DNA of 64,000 nucleotides from Buchnera aphidicola (Schlechtendalia peitan). Its GTDB lineage: Bacteria > Pseudomonadota > Gammaproteobacteria > Enterobacterales > Enterobacteriaceae. The notes beneath the pieces were generated by a model. The model did not search any database and had not been told where the DNA came from. It saw nothing but the letters and a program-made list of their open reading frames with translations. Below are positions 38,801-47,851 of this stretch, piece after piece. The translations under genes and the position numbers were made by a program. The stretch covers positions 1 through 64,000 of the forward strand of contig CP140043.1 in NCBI GenBank assembly GCA_039830055.1. Reading direction: 5' to 3'. How positions within the stretch are numbered: position 1 is the stretch's first letter; each line of letters opens with the position of its first letter.

Positions 38801-40013
38801 CTTCACGTTCTACCATTCTTTTTGCAGCTTTAATTGTAGTAGCTAGTCCTTTTATTTCTAATTTTCCATAAATAAATGGTTTGAATAATTCCAGAGCCAT
38901 TTTTTTTGGTAAGCCACATTGGTGTAAACGTAAATAAGGACCAACAGTAATTACTGATCTTCCTGAGTAATCTACTCTTTTCCCTAATAAATTTTGTCTA
39001 AATCGACCTTGTTTTCCTTTGATCATGTCAGATAGCGATTTGAGCGGACGTTTATTAGATCCTGTTATAGCTCTACCTCTTCTTCCATTATCTAATAATG
39101 CATCTACTGCTTCTTGTAACATTCTTTTTTCATTTCTTACAATAATATCAGGAGCTGATAGTTCTAATAAACGTTTTAATCTATTGTTTCTATTTATAAC
39201 TCTACGGTATAAATCATTTAAATCTGATGTAGCAAATCGCCCGCCATCTAATGGTACTAATGGTCGAAGATCGGGTGGTAAAATAGGTAATACTGTAAGA
39301 ACCATCCATTCAGGTTTGTTATGCGATTGTATAAAAGATTCTAGTAATTTAATACGTTTTGTTAATTTTTTTCGTTTGGTTTCAGAATTACTATCACGTA
39401 GTTCTTTTCTTAACGTTTCGCATTCTTGAATTAAGTTCATATTAGTTAAAAGTAATTGTATAGCTTCTGCACCCATTTTAACTACAAATTCATCTCCAAA
39501 TTCTTCTAATGCATCTGAATATTGTTCTTCAGTTAAAATTTGACGTTTTTCCAGGTTAGTTATTCCTTCCTCGATGACAACGTAAGACTCAAAGTAAAGA
39601 ACTCTTTCAATATCTCGTAATGGCATATCTAGTAATAATCCAATTCTTGATGGTAACGATTTTAAAAACCAAATGTGCGCAATAGGAGAAGCTAGTTCAA
39701 TATGTCCCATACGTTCTCTTCGAACTTTACTTTGAGTAACTTCTACACCACATTTTTCACAAATTACTCCACGATGTTTTAATCGTTTATATTTCCCACA
39801 TAGACATTCATAGTCTTTAACTGGGCCAAAAATACGTGCACAAAATAATCCATTTCTTTCTGGCTTAAATGTTCTGTAATTAATTGTTTCTGGTTTTTTA
39901 ACTTCTCCAAATGACCAAGATCGAATCATATCTGGAGAAGCAAGAGAAATTTTTATTGCATCAAATTCATCAGTTTTAATTTGTGATTTTAAAAATTTTA
40001 ATAAATCTTTCAC
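35802..40013 (-). CDS. rpoC: RNA polymerase subunit beta-prime
   Basis: Largest core subunit of RNA polymerase. 1403 residues (E. coli 1407). It starts with GTG at 40013, as E. coli rpoC does. The zinc-ribbon cysteines are in CLCGKYKRLKHRGVICEKCGVE (split as C-x-C and C-x2-C, about residues 70-88). The catalytic NADFDGDQMAVH triad of Asp residues (about 458-469) and the bridge-helix/trigger-loop region IGEPGTQLTMRTFHIGG are intact. It lies 87 bases downstream of rpoB. Confidence 0.99.
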   Translation of the reverse strand: MKDLLKFLKSQIKTDEFDAIKISLASPDMIRSWSFGEVKKPETINYRTFKPERNGLFCARIFGPVKDYECLCGKYKRLKHRGVICEKCGVEVTQSKVRRERMGHIELASPIAHIWFLKSLPSRIGLLLDMPLRDIERVLYFESYVVIEEGITNLEKRQILTEEQYSDALEEFGDEFVVKMGAEAIQLLLTNMNLIQECETLRKELRDSNSETKRKKLTKRIKLLESFIQSHNKPEWMVLTVLPILPPDLRPLVPLDGGRFATSDLNDLYRRVINRNNRLKRLLELSAPDIIVRNEKRMLQEAVDALLDNGRRGRAITGSNKRPLKSLSDMIKGKQGRFRQNLLGKRVDYSGRSVITVGPYLRLHQCGLPKKMALELFKPFIYGKLEIKGLATTIKAAKRMVEREESIVWDILDEVIREHPVLLNRAPTLHRLGIQAFEPVLIEGKAIQLHPLVCAAYNADFDGDQMAVHVPLTLEAQLEARSLMMSTNNILSPANGEPIIVPSQDVVLGLYYMTREKINAKGEGMILSNPREAERVYRMGLAELHAKVRVRISEYVPSENKQFLKTKKIISTTIGRTILWMIVPKGLPFSIVNQILGKKSISTMLNICYRILGLKQTVHFADQIMYTGFAYAARSGASVGIDDMVIPNQKANIITEAEIEVAEIQDQFQSGLVTSGERYNKVIDIWAAANERVSKAMMKNLSTESVINKTNEIVQQTSFNSIFMMADSGARGSAAQIRQLAGMRGLMAKPDGSIIETPITANFREGLNVLQYFISTHGARKGLADTALKTANSGYLTRRLVDVAQDLVITEDDCKTNEGIIMTAVIEGGDVKEPLREKVLGRVTVDNILDTYYTNILIPKNTLLNEKWCDILEKNSIDSVKVRSVVNCETNFGVCSHCYGRDLARGNIVKKGEAIGVIAAQSIGEPGTQLTMRTFHIGGAASRAALESSIQVKNFGTIKLNNAKSVVNSEGKIIITSRNVELKIIDKFRRTKESYKVPYGAIIAKQSKEIVKPGEIVAKWDPHTIPVISEVNGYIKFVDMIDGQSITRQTDELTGLTSIVILDTSERTIIGKDLRPSLKIVDSDNNDVLITGTDMPAQYFLPGRAIVQVDNNIKIRSGDTLARIPQESGGTKDITGGLPRVADLFEARRPKELAILAEISGFISFGKDTKGKRRLIITPYNGNNPYEEMIPKWRQLNVFEGERVEKGDIISDGPESPHDILRLRGIQAVTKYIVNEVQEVYRLQGVKINDKHIEVIIRQMLRKATIIESGNSEFLNGEQVEYSRVKISNQILNYKGQILATFSRDLLGITKASLATESFISAASFQETTRVLTESAVAGKKDELRGLKENVIVGRLIPAGTGYAYHQKRLDHRRKENTNANLSPSISVEEASANLSELLNSTV

Positions 40014-40100
40014 GAATTAGTTCCCGCCGAAGTGAAATATTTGAAAATAATTAAATTAGTTAATAAGAAATTTTCAGAATTAAATGTTAACATTGTTTTT

Positions 40101-43100
40101 TTAATCGTTTTCTAACTCAATGTTGATTCCTAGTGATCTAATTTCTTTTAATAAAACATTAAAGGATTCCGGCATTCCTGGTTCCATTTTATAATTTCCA
40201 TCTACTATATTTTTATACATCTTAGTCCTTCCATTAACATCATCAGATTTAACTGTTAACATTTCTTGTAAAGTATAAGCGGCCCCGTAAGCTTCTAACG
40301 CCCATACTTCCATTTCGCCAAATCTTTGTCCTCCAAATTGTGCTTTACCTCCTAATGGTTGTTGAGTGACTAAACTATACGATCCTGTAGATCTTGCATG
40401 CATTTTATCGTCAACAAGATGATTTAGTTTTAACATATACATATATCCTACAGTCACTGGTCTTTCAAATTTTTCTCCAGTCCTCCCGTCGAAAAGTATT
40501 ATTTGCCCAGAAGACGGAAAATCTGCTAGTTTTAAAAATTCTTTTATTTCGCTTTCTCGAGCTCCATCGAAAACAGGTGTTGCAATCGGTAATCCATTTT
40601 TAAAATTTTTTGCTAGACATAATATTTCATCATCAGAAAAAGTATTAAAATCAACTTTTTGTTTAGTTTGTTCTCCTAAATTAAAAGCTTTTTGAATAAA
40701 ATTTCTAATAGTTGTAATAGAACTTCGAGTTTGTAACATTTTATCAATTTTATCTCCAATTCCTTTTGATGCTAATCCTAAGTGAGTTTCTAAAATTTGA
40801 CCAATATTCATTCTAGATGGTACTCCTAAAGGATTTAAAACAATATCTACAGGAACTCCATTTTCGTCATATGGCATATCTTCAATAGGGTTAATTTTTG
40901 AAATTACTCCTTTATTTCCATGACGACCAGCCATTTTATCTCCTGGTTGAATTTGTCTTTTTACTGCTAGATAAACTTTAACTATTTTTAAAACTCCAGG
41001 AGTTAAATCGTCTCCTTGAGTAATTTTTTTACGTGTAATTTCTAATTTTTTTTCGAATTTTTTTTGAAGAATATTATATTGTAAGATTAATTGTGTTAAC
41101 TTTTTTTTATTTTTTTTATCGTTTATAGAAATTTTTAACCATTCTTTTTTAGATAATGTTTGTAATATTTTTATATCTATTCCTGATGATAATAGAACTA
41201 ATTGAATTTGACTAAATAAGCTGGATTCGAGTATTTTCAGTTCCTCTGTTAGATCTTTTTGTGCTTTTTTGAGTTGGGTATTTTCAATTTCTAAAGCTCT
41301 TTTATCTTTTTCTACACCATCTCTTGTAAATACTTGCACATCAATAACAGTTCCAGAAACTCCATTAGGAACTCTTAGAGATGAATCTTTAACGTCAGAA
41401 GCTTTTTCTCCAAAAATTGCTCTTAATAATTTTTCTTCTGGTGTTAATTGTGTTTCACCTTTTGGAGTTACTTTGCCTACTAAAATGTCTCCTCCGTTTA
41501 CTTCTGCTCCAATGTAAACGATTCCTGATTCATCTAATTTAGATAATGCAGATTCTCCTACATTAGGTATATCTGATGTAATTTCTTCAGAACCTAATTT
41601 TGTATCTCGAGAAATACACGCTAATTCTTGAATATGAATTGTAGTAAATCTATCGTCTTGAACAACTTTTTCAGATACTAAAATAGAATCTTCAAAGTTG
41701 TATCCATTCCAAGGCATGAATGCTACACGCATATTTTGACCTAATGCTAATTCACCTAAATCTGTAGATGGTCCATCAGCTAATACGTCATTTTTTTCTA
41801 CTTTTTCTCCTAATGATACGCATGGTATTTGATTAATGCATGTGTTTTGATTAGATCTTGTATATTTTACAAGATTATAGATATCAATCCCTGCTTCCCC
41901 AGAATACATTTCTTCTTTATTAACTTTTATGACAATTCTAGATGCATCTATATATTGAATTTTTCCCCCTCTTTTAGCAACTTCTGTTACACCAGAATCA
42001 ACAGCAACTGTGCGTTCCATTCCTGTTCCAATTAACGGTTTATCAGAAATTAGTGTAGGAACAGCTTGTCGTTGCATATTAGCCCCCATTAAAGCTCTAT
42101 TAGCATCATCATGTTCTAGAAATGGAATTAATGATGCTCCTACTGAAACTATTTGTTGAGTAGAAACATCCATATAATTTACTTGTGATGGATTAAATAG
42201 ACTCGATTCACCTTTATGTCTACATGTTACTAAATCGTCAGTAAAATACCCTTCTTTATTTAAGTTTGTATTAGCTTGTGCAATAACAAAGTTACCCTCT
42301 TCGATAGCAGAAAGATATTCTATTGCATTAGTGATAGCTCCATTTTTTACTTTTTGATACGGTGTTTCTAAAAATCCATATGCGTTTGTTCTTGCGTATA
42401 CCGATAAAGAATTAATTAAACCAATATTAGGTCCTTCTGGAGTTTCGATAGGACATACTCTTCCATAATGTGTAGGATGTACGTCTCTTACTTCAAAACC
42501 TGCTCTTTCTCTAGTTAATCCTCCTAAACCTAGTGCAGAAATTCGGCGTTTATGAGTAATTTCTGATAATGGATTATTTTGATCCATGAATTGAGATAAT
42601 TGACTAGATCCGAAAAATTCCTTTATAGCTGCTGAAATTGGTTTAGCATTAATCATATCTTGTGGCATTAATGTATCTAAATCACCTAAAGATAATCTTT
42701 CTTTTACAGCTCTTTCAACTCTTATTAATCCTATTCTGAATTGATTTTCTGTCATTTCTCCTACTGATCTTATTCTTCGATTTCCTAAGTGATCGATATC
42801 ATCGATGTCTCCTTTTCCATTTCTAATATCAATTAGTTTTTTAATTACGTCAATTATGTCTAATTTATTTAAGGTACCAGTACCTTGTATGTTTGTTCTT
42901 GATAAAGAACGATTAAATTTCATACGACCAACTGGAGAAAGATCGTATCTTTCTTCAGAAAAGAATAAATTTTCAAATAGAGTTTCTGTTGCATCTCGTG
43001 TCGGTGGTTCACCAGGACGCATCATTCGATAAATTTCAACTAATGCACTAAATCTATCGTGAGTAGGATCTATTTTTAGCGTTTCGGAAATATATGGCCC

Positions 43101-44129
43101 ATGATCTAAATCGTTAGTAAATATTGTTTCAATTTCCAGGATATCATTAAGTTTTAATTGTTGTATTATTTCAAAAGTTATTTCAGCATTAGCAGATATA
43201 ATAATATCTTTTGTTTTTTTTCTATAATAGTTTTTTGCCGATATTTTTCTAGTTAAATATTCTATTGGAACTTCTATAGAATTAATTTTATCTTTTTTTA
43301 ATAAGTAAATATGTCGTGCAGTAATACGTTGACCTTTTTTTACATATGTTTTGTAATTAGCATGAATATCAAACGTTGCAGTTTCACCACGTAATCTTTC
43401 AGGAACTAATTCCATTATAATTTTTGTTGGAAGAATTTTAAAAATATTTGTTTTAAAAAATATATTAAGAATTTCTTCTGTAGTAAAATTTAGTGCTCTT
43501 AGAATAATGCTTACAGGTAATTTTCTACGTCTATCAATTCTAATAAATAAGTTGTCCTTGGGATCAAATTCGAAATCTAACCATGATCCTCTATATGGAA
43601 TAATGCGTGCATTATATAAAACTTTTCCAGATGAATGCGTTTTCCCCTTATCACTGTCAAAAAACACTCCTGGACTACGATGTAGTTGGGATACTACTAC
43701 TCTTTCAGTACCATTAATTATAAACGTCCCATTTTTTGTCATTAATGGAATTTCTCCCATATAAACTTCTTGTTCTTTAATATCTTTAATTGTTTTATCT
43801 AATGTTTCACGATCATATATAACAAGACGTAATTTAACTCGTAACGGTACTGAATACGTAATTCCTCGAGTTTGACATTCTTTAACATTAAACGTAGCAT
43901 TACCTAAGTAATATTCTATATATTGTAATTCAGCACTACTATTATAGCTGAAAATTGGAAATATTGAACGAAATGCTGCTTCCAGACCACATAAACCATT
44001 TGGATCTCGTTGTATAAATTTTTTAAATGAATCAAGTTGAATGGAAAGGAGATACGGTATGTTAAGTACCTGTGGGCGTTTTCCAAAATCTTTTCGGATA
44101 CGTTTTTTTTCAGTATATGAGTAAACCAT
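40101..44129 (-). CDS. rpoB: RNA polymerase subunit beta
   Basis: Second-largest core subunit of RNA polymerase. 1342 residues, exactly the E. coli length. It contains the rifampicin-pocket region SQLSQFMDQNNPLSEITHKRR (in part), which keeps the residues usual for a sensitive enzyme (QFMDQ, HKRR). It also has ETPEGPNIGLI and the C-terminal GGKAQFGGQRFGEMEVWALEAYGA. A long helical insert near residues 940-1040 is Lys-rich and diverged, as in the enterobacterial lineage. Preceded by a hairpin in the rplL-rpoB spacer. Confidence 0.99.
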   Translation of the reverse strand: MVYSYTEKKRIRKDFGKRPQVLNIPYLLSIQLDSFKKFIQRDPNGLCGLEAAFRSIFPIFSYNSSAELQYIEYYLGNATFNVKECQTRGITYSVPLRVKLRLVIYDRETLDKTIKDIKEQEVYMGEIPLMTKNGTFIINGTERVVVSQLHRSPGVFFDSDKGKTHSSGKVLYNARIIPYRGSWLDFEFDPKDNLFIRIDRRRKLPVSIILRALNFTTEEILNIFFKTNIFKILPTKIIMELVPERLRGETATFDIHANYKTYVKKGQRITARHIYLLKKDKINSIEVPIEYLTRKISAKNYYRKKTKDIIISANAEITFEIIQQLKLNDILEIETIFTNDLDHGPYISETLKIDPTHDRFSALVEIYRMMRPGEPPTRDATETLFENLFFSEERYDLSPVGRMKFNRSLSRTNIQGTGTLNKLDIIDVIKKLIDIRNGKGDIDDIDHLGNRRIRSVGEMTENQFRIGLIRVERAVKERLSLGDLDTLMPQDMINAKPISAAIKEFFGSSQLSQFMDQNNPLSEITHKRRISALGLGGLTRERAGFEVRDVHPTHYGRVCPIETPEGPNIGLINSLSVYARTNAYGFLETPYQKVKNGAITNAIEYLSAIEEGNFVIAQANTNLNKEGYFTDDLVTCRHKGESSLFNPSQVNYMDVSTQQIVSVGASLIPFLEHDDANRALMGANMQRQAVPTLISDKPLIGTGMERTVAVDSGVTEVAKRGGKIQYIDASRIVIKVNKEEMYSGEAGIDIYNLVKYTRSNQNTCINQIPCVSLGEKVEKNDVLADGPSTDLGELALGQNMRVAFMPWNGYNFEDSILVSEKVVQDDRFTTIHIQELACISRDTKLGSEEITSDIPNVGESALSKLDESGIVYIGAEVNGGDILVGKVTPKGETQLTPEEKLLRAIFGEKASDVKDSSLRVPNGVSGTVIDVQVFTRDGVEKDKRALEIENTQLKKAQKDLTEELKILESSLFSQIQLVLLSSGIDIKILQTLSKKEWLKISINDKKNKKKLTQLILQYNILQKKFEKKLEITRKKITQGDDLTPGVLKIVKVYLAVKRQIQPGDKMAGRHGNKGVISKINPIEDMPYDENGVPVDIVLNPLGVPSRMNIGQILETHLGLASKGIGDKIDKMLQTRSSITTIRNFIQKAFNLGEQTKQKVDFNTFSDDEILCLAKNFKNGLPIATPVFDGARESEIKEFLKLADFPSSGQIILFDGRTGEKFERPVTVGYMYMLKLNHLVDDKMHARSTGSYSLVTQQPLGGKAQFGGQRFGEMEVWALEAYGAAYTLQEMLTVKSDDVNGRTKMYKNIVDGNYKMEPGMPESFNVLLKEIRSLGINIELEND

Positions 44130-44322
44130 AGGGTTCCTCGATTAGCTAATCAATCGAATTATTATTATTTTTGTTTAAAATACTTATAGTAGTGTTATTG
44201 TTTTTAAAAGTAATTTCGACTTATATATTTAAAAAAATAAAGGGTAAAAATAGTACTGGTATAATTAAAGAATTTTATAAACGTAAAGGTAATTTATTAT
44301 TTAAAATAATTGAACGGGAAAG

Positions 44323-44345
44323 GCTGGTGACTTAGAATCACCAGC
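44323..44345 (-). promoter_or_regulatory. Attenuator-like hairpin between rplL and rpoB
   Basis: GCTGGTGA at 44323-44330 pairs exactly with 44338-44345 (8 pairs, 7-base loop), and the arms are much richer in G+C than the spacer. On the transcript it is followed by a pyrimidine stretch. In E. coli this spacer carries an attenuator and an RNase III processing site that set RNA polymerase below ribosomal protein output. The same role here is inference from position. Confidence 0.6.
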
Positions 44346-44382
44346 GACTAACATATAATCTAAATTAATAGTTTAAAAATTT

Positions 44383-44751
44383 TTACTTAATTTCTACTTC
44401 AGCACCAGTTTCATCTAATATTTTTTTTAGAGATTCAGCCTCTATTTTAGTAATATGTTCTTTTATTATAGTAGGAGCTGATTCAACTAAATCCTTTGCT
44501 TCTTTTAATCCTAATCCAGTAGAACTTCTTACAGCTTTTATTACCGAAACTTTATTTCCACCAATAGATTTTAATATGACATCGAATTCTGTTTTTTCTT
44601 CAGAGATTTCTTCTTTTAAAGGAGATGTGCTATTCGAAGATATTTCGGGTGATACACCAAATTTTTTTTCCATATCAGAAATTAGTTCAACAACATTTGT
44701 AACTGACATTTCTGATATGGCTTCTAAAATTTGTTCTTTAGTTATAGACAT
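44383..44751 (-). CDS. rplL: 50S ribosomal protein L7/L12
   Basis: Stalk protein that recruits translation GTPases. 122 residues (E. coli 121). An N-terminal dimerisation helix (MSITKEQILEAISEMSV) is followed by a short acidic hinge. The C-terminal domain has KVSVIKAVRSSTGLGLKEAK and ends KKILDETGAEVEIK, the canonical factor-binding surface. It follows rplJ by 60 bases. Confidence 0.98.
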   Translation of the reverse strand: MSITKEQILEAISEMSVTNVVELISDMEKKFGVSPEISSNSTSPLKEEISEEKTEFDVILKSIGGNKVSVIKAVRSSTGLGLKEAKDLVESAPTIIKEHITKIEAESLKKILDETGAEVEIK

Positions 44752-44811
44752 AGTATGTTGTTCCTAATAATACTTAAATGAAATTTTAAACATTATTTTT
44801 AAGAATATAGA

Positions 44812-45315
44812 TTATGTTCTATTTGTCATTTTTAGATTTTTTATAGATATGAGCATGCGAATGAATTTTCCTACAGTTATATCTTTCATAATCATTATTA
44901 AACGATATATTACTTCGTTATATGTAGGTATATCTGCTAGTATGTTAATATCATGTGCAGATAATATTCTTTTTTCAAAAACTGCTCCAATAATTTTAAA
45001 ATTAGTATCTTTTGTGGAAAATTCTCTGAATAATCTTGCAGCACTTCTTGGATGGTCCATAGAATAACCAATTAATATTGGACCTACTAATAATTTTTTT
45101 AGACATTCGAATTGAGTATTTTTAATACCTAAATTTATTAGAGTGTTTTTAAAAACACTTATTTTTACACCTATTTTTCGTGATAAAGAACGTAATTCAG
45201 TAATTTTATTTACTTTTACATTTCTTGAATTAGCAAAAACAATTGATAGTGATTTTTTAGTTATATTATGAATTTCAGTAACAATTTCTTTTTTTTTCTG
45301 AAAATTTAATACCAT
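44812..45315 (-). CDS. rplJ: 50S ribosomal protein L10
   Basis: Base of the ribosomal stalk, binding 23S rRNA and several L7/L12 dimers. 167 residues (E. coli 165), starting MVLNFQKKKEIVTEIHNI with the family pattern and RSLSRKIGVKISVFKNTL. A clear AGGAG ribosome site lies about 11 bases upstream. In E. coli the L10-L12 complex represses its own mRNA by binding the leader. The 290-base upstream region with its own promoter leaves room for such a leader. Confidence 0.96.
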   Translation of the reverse strand: MVLNFQKKKEIVTEIHNITKKSLSIVFANSRNVKVNKITELRSLSRKIGVKISVFKNTLINLGIKNTQFECLKKLLVGPILIGYSMDHPRSAARLFREFSTKDTNFKIIGAVFEKRILSAHDINILADIPTYNEVIYRLIMIMKDITVGKFIRMLISIKNLKMTNRT

Positions 45316-45557
45316 TAATTGATATACTCCTAAATTTAGCTAAAATTTTTTTAAAATGATTCCTTTTAAAAATGAATACAAAAAGATTTAGTAATTTTAT
45401 TTGTGTACATTTAAAGTTTTACTGTTCTATTCATTTGAGTAATAATAAGATGACTTAAATCATATGTTTTAAGATTTTTTAGCATTTTAAGCATTATTTA
45501 TATTTATTTTAGACTAAAAGTATTAATTATAGATATTAATTTAGATATGAATTTTCC

Positions 45558-45586
45558 ATTATAGAGAACTTTTCTTCTAGCGTAAA
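45558..45586 (-). promoter_or_regulatory. Sigma-70 promoter of rplJ
   Basis: On the minus strand a -35 element TTTACG (45586-45581) is followed after 17 bases by a perfect -10 TATAAT (45563-45558). It lies about 240 bases before rplJ, leaving a long leader, as in E. coli where L10 autoregulation acts. It overlaps a small hairpin (45570-45591) that may end the rplKA transcript. Confidence 0.6.
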
Positions 45587-45605
45587 GAAAAAATCAGAGA
45601 ACTAT

Positions 45606-46298
45606 TTAGCTTAAATTGTTGATATTAACATTTATTCCTAAACTCATTGTTGTAGAAATAGTTATTTTTTTTATGTATAATCCTTTTAAATTTTTAGGTT
45701 TTGATTTTTTTATGGATATTAGCAAAGTATTTAAATTTTCTTGTATATTTTTATTTGTAAAGTTAATTTTTCCTATTGAAGTGTGTACTATTCCATTTTT
45801 GTCATTTTTATAATTTATTTGACCCTTTTTAGCATTTTTAATAGCATTTTCAATATTGTCTGTTACCGTACCTAATTTTGGATTAGGCATTAAACCTCGA
45901 GGTCCCAATATTGGACCTAATTTACTAACAACATTCATTGTTTCAGTAGAAGCAATTGCTACATTAAAGTTTATTTTTCCTGATTTTATTATATCTGACA
46001 AATCATGTAGTCCTACATATTCTACTCCTAGTGATTTAGCAATATCAACGTTTTTACCTGTAGTAAAAACTACTATTTTTATAGTTTTTCCAGTACCATG
46101 TGGCAAAATAGCGCTATTTCGGATGTTTTGATCAGATTTTTTAGAGTTAATATTTAAATTAATAGATATATCTATGCTTTCATTAAATTTAGAAATAGCC
46201 ATTTTTTTAAGAATTTCTATACCTTCTTCAATTTCAAATACTTTTTTATGATCGATTAAATTGTGCATAAATTTCTGTTTTTTTGTAAATTTTCTCAT
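45606..46298 (-). CDS. rplA: 50S ribosomal protein L1
   Basis: L1-stalk protein of the large subunit, involved in release of E-site tRNA and a translational repressor of rplKA in E. coli. 230 residues (E. coli 234). The signature LGPILGPRGLMPNPKLGTV is split around residues 126-143, and GTGKTIKIVVF precedes it. Its ATG shares one base with the rplK stop (TAATG), so the two are translationally coupled. Confidence 0.97.
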   Translation of the reverse strand: MRKFTKKQKFMHNLIDHKKVFEIEEGIEILKKMAISKFNESIDISINLNINSKKSDQNIRNSAILPHGTGKTIKIVVFTTGKNVDIAKSLGVEYVGLHDLSDIIKSGKINFNVAIASTETMNVVSKLGPILGPRGLMPNPKLGTVTDNIENAIKNAKKGQINYKNDKNGIVHTSIGKINFTNKNIQENLNTLLISIKKSKPKNLKGLYIKKITISTTMSLGINVNINNLS

Positions 46299-46732
46299 TA
46301 TTTTTCCTTCTTTATAGTTAAACCTATAGAATGAGCGGTCCCTATAATAGATTTGATCATTTTCTCGATATTAGATCCTGTCATGTCTTCTTTTTTTATT
46401 TTAGCAATATCTACGATTTGTTGGTAACTGATTTCGCCTATTTTTTCTGTGTTAGGTTTAGAAGATCCTTTTTTGATTCCTGCAGATTTTTTAAGTAAAA
46501 TAGAAGCAGGTGGTGTCTTAATAATAAAAGAAAATGATCGATCTGAGTATACGGTAATGACAGTAGGAATTGGTAGTCCTTTTTCTAAATGATTTGTTCT
46601 TGTATTGAATGATTTACAAAATTCCATAATGTTTAAACCTTTTTGACCTAATGCTGGTCCTACTGGAGGACTTGGATTAGCCATCCCTGCTGAAACTTGT
46701 AATTTAATATAAGCTTGTACTTTTTTAGCCAT
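46298..46732 (-). CDS. rplK: 50S ribosomal protein L11
   Basis: Protein of the GTPase-associated centre of the large subunit. 144 residues from MAKKVQAYIKLQVSAG (ATG 46732); an ATG two codons upstream is in frame but homology starts at 46732. The motif ANPSPPVGPALGQKGLNIMEF (the proline-rich tRNA/EF-G contact, about residues 18-38) is complete. E. coli L11 is 142 residues. A purine-rich AAAGAGAA lies just before the start. Confidence 0.97.
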   Translation of the reverse strand: MAKKVQAYIKLQVSAGMANPSPPVGPALGQKGLNIMEFCKSFNTRTNHLEKGLPIPTVITVYSDRSFSFIIKTPPASILLKKSAGIKKGSSKPNTEKIGEISYQQIVDIAKIKKEDMTGSNIEKMIKSIIGTAHSIGLTIKKEK

Positions 46733-46825
46733 AATCATATTCTCTTTTTAAAAGTATAAGTTTAAGGTTTTTATATTGTTTTAAGGATAATAGATAATGT
46801 GTATATTAATTTTAATTATATTAAA

Positions 46826-46855
46826 TATATATCACATGATAAACATGACTGTTAA
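46826..46855 (-). promoter_or_regulatory. Candidate promoter of rplKA
   Basis: On the minus strand TTAACA (46855-46850, one change from TTGACA) is followed after 18 bases by TATATA (46831-46826, four of six). It lies in the nusG-rplK spacer, about 95 bases before rplK, where E. coli also has a promoter. Weak -10, so only moderate support. Confidence 0.4.
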
Positions 46856-46929
46856 CGCAATATAATATTTTTAGTGTTAGATTTATTAAATGTAATTATT
46901 TTTTAAATTACTGTTTTTATAGTAAATAC

Positions 46930-47475
46930 TTAATTTTTTTTGACTTGTCTAAAATCTAATTCTACTGGAGTAGATCGTCCAAAGATAGATACTGATACTG
47001 TTAATCTATTTTTGTCATAATCAACTTGTTCTACTATTCCATTAAAATCTGAAAATGGACCATCGTTTACTCTAACCATTTCTCCAGGTTCAAATAATGT
47101 TTTAGGCCTTGGTTTATCCCCAATTTTCTTAAGTCTATTTAAAATTATATTAATTTCTTTATTGCTAATAGGTAATGGTTTGTCAGATGTACCTCCTATA
47201 AATCCTAGTACACGAGGTATACTACGAATTAGATGCCAACTTGAATCATTCATAATCATGTGAATCAATACATACCCAGGAAAAAATTTGTGTTCGCTTT
47301 TTTTTTGTTGTCCTGCTTTAATTTCTACAACTTCTTCTGTTGGAACCATAACATTTCCAAACAGCGATTCCATGTTTTTTAATTTAATATGTTCACGTAT
47401 TGATTGTGCTACGCGTCCTTCAAAACCAGAAAATGCTTGTAATACATACCAGCGTTTTTTTTGGTTCTTATGCAT
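46930..47475 (-). CDS. nusG: Transcription elongation/antitermination factor NusG
   Basis: Elongation factor binding the RNA polymerase clamp; links transcription to Rho and to the ribosome. 181 residues, the E. coli length. The NGN domain has KRWYVLQAFSGFEGRVA (about residues 7-23) and PGYVLIHM. The KOW domain ends GPFSDFNGIVEQVDYDKNRLTVSVSIFGRSTPVELDF in pieces. It is one base from secE, so they are coupled. Confidence 0.98.
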   Translation of the reverse strand: MHKNQKKRWYVLQAFSGFEGRVAQSIREHIKLKNMESLFGNVMVPTEEVVEIKAGQQKKSEHKFFPGYVLIHMIMNDSSWHLIRSIPRVLGFIGGTSDKPLPISNKEINIILNRLKKIGDKPRPKTLFEPGEMVRVNDGPFSDFNGIVEQVDYDKNRLTVSVSIFGRSTPVELDFRQVKKN

Positions 47476-47476
47476 A

Positions 47477-47851
47477 TTATATCCTCAATCTAGTTACGAA
47501 TGATATAAATCGAATTAAAATATTATCTAATCCCCATAGAATTAAAGAAATAATAAAAGCTGAAATTATTACTATAATAGTTGTATTAAATGTCTCTTTT
47601 AAATTAGGCCAAATAATTTTTTTTGTTTCTTGTTTGGCTTCGTAAATTAAAGAAGATGCTGTTTTTCCTTGTTTCGTTGAAAATATTATTCCTATAATTA
47701 CAGCAATTAATGATATTGTAATAATTATACGCCATAAAAATGATATATTTATGTAATAATAGTAATTTATTAGTGTTATGATTATTAATATACTAATAAT
47801 AATCCACTTGATCATATTTGTAGTTTTAGAGTTTTTATTAAAATTAATCAT
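47477..47851 (-). CDS. secE: Preprotein translocase subunit SecE
   Basis: Essential small subunit of SecYEG in the inner membrane. 124 residues (E. coli 127) with three hydrophobic segments: about 14-32, 35-55 and 92-112. The conserved cytoplasmic amphipathic helix and hinge, EAKQETKKIIWPNLKETF, precede the last membrane segment. It begins the secE-nusG-rplKAJL-rpoBC block. tufB, which separates it from the tRNA genes in E. coli, is missing. Confidence 0.95.
   Translation of the reverse strand: MINFNKNSKTTNMIKWIIISILIIITLINYYYYINISFLWRIIITISLIAVIIGIIFSTKQGKTASSLIYEAKQETKKIIWPNLKETFNTTIIVIISAFIISLILWGLDNILIRFISFVTRLRI

Noticed and set aside
39019..39429. 136-codon plus-strand frame
   Set aside because: Antisense to conserved rpoC; the same artefact, no family match.
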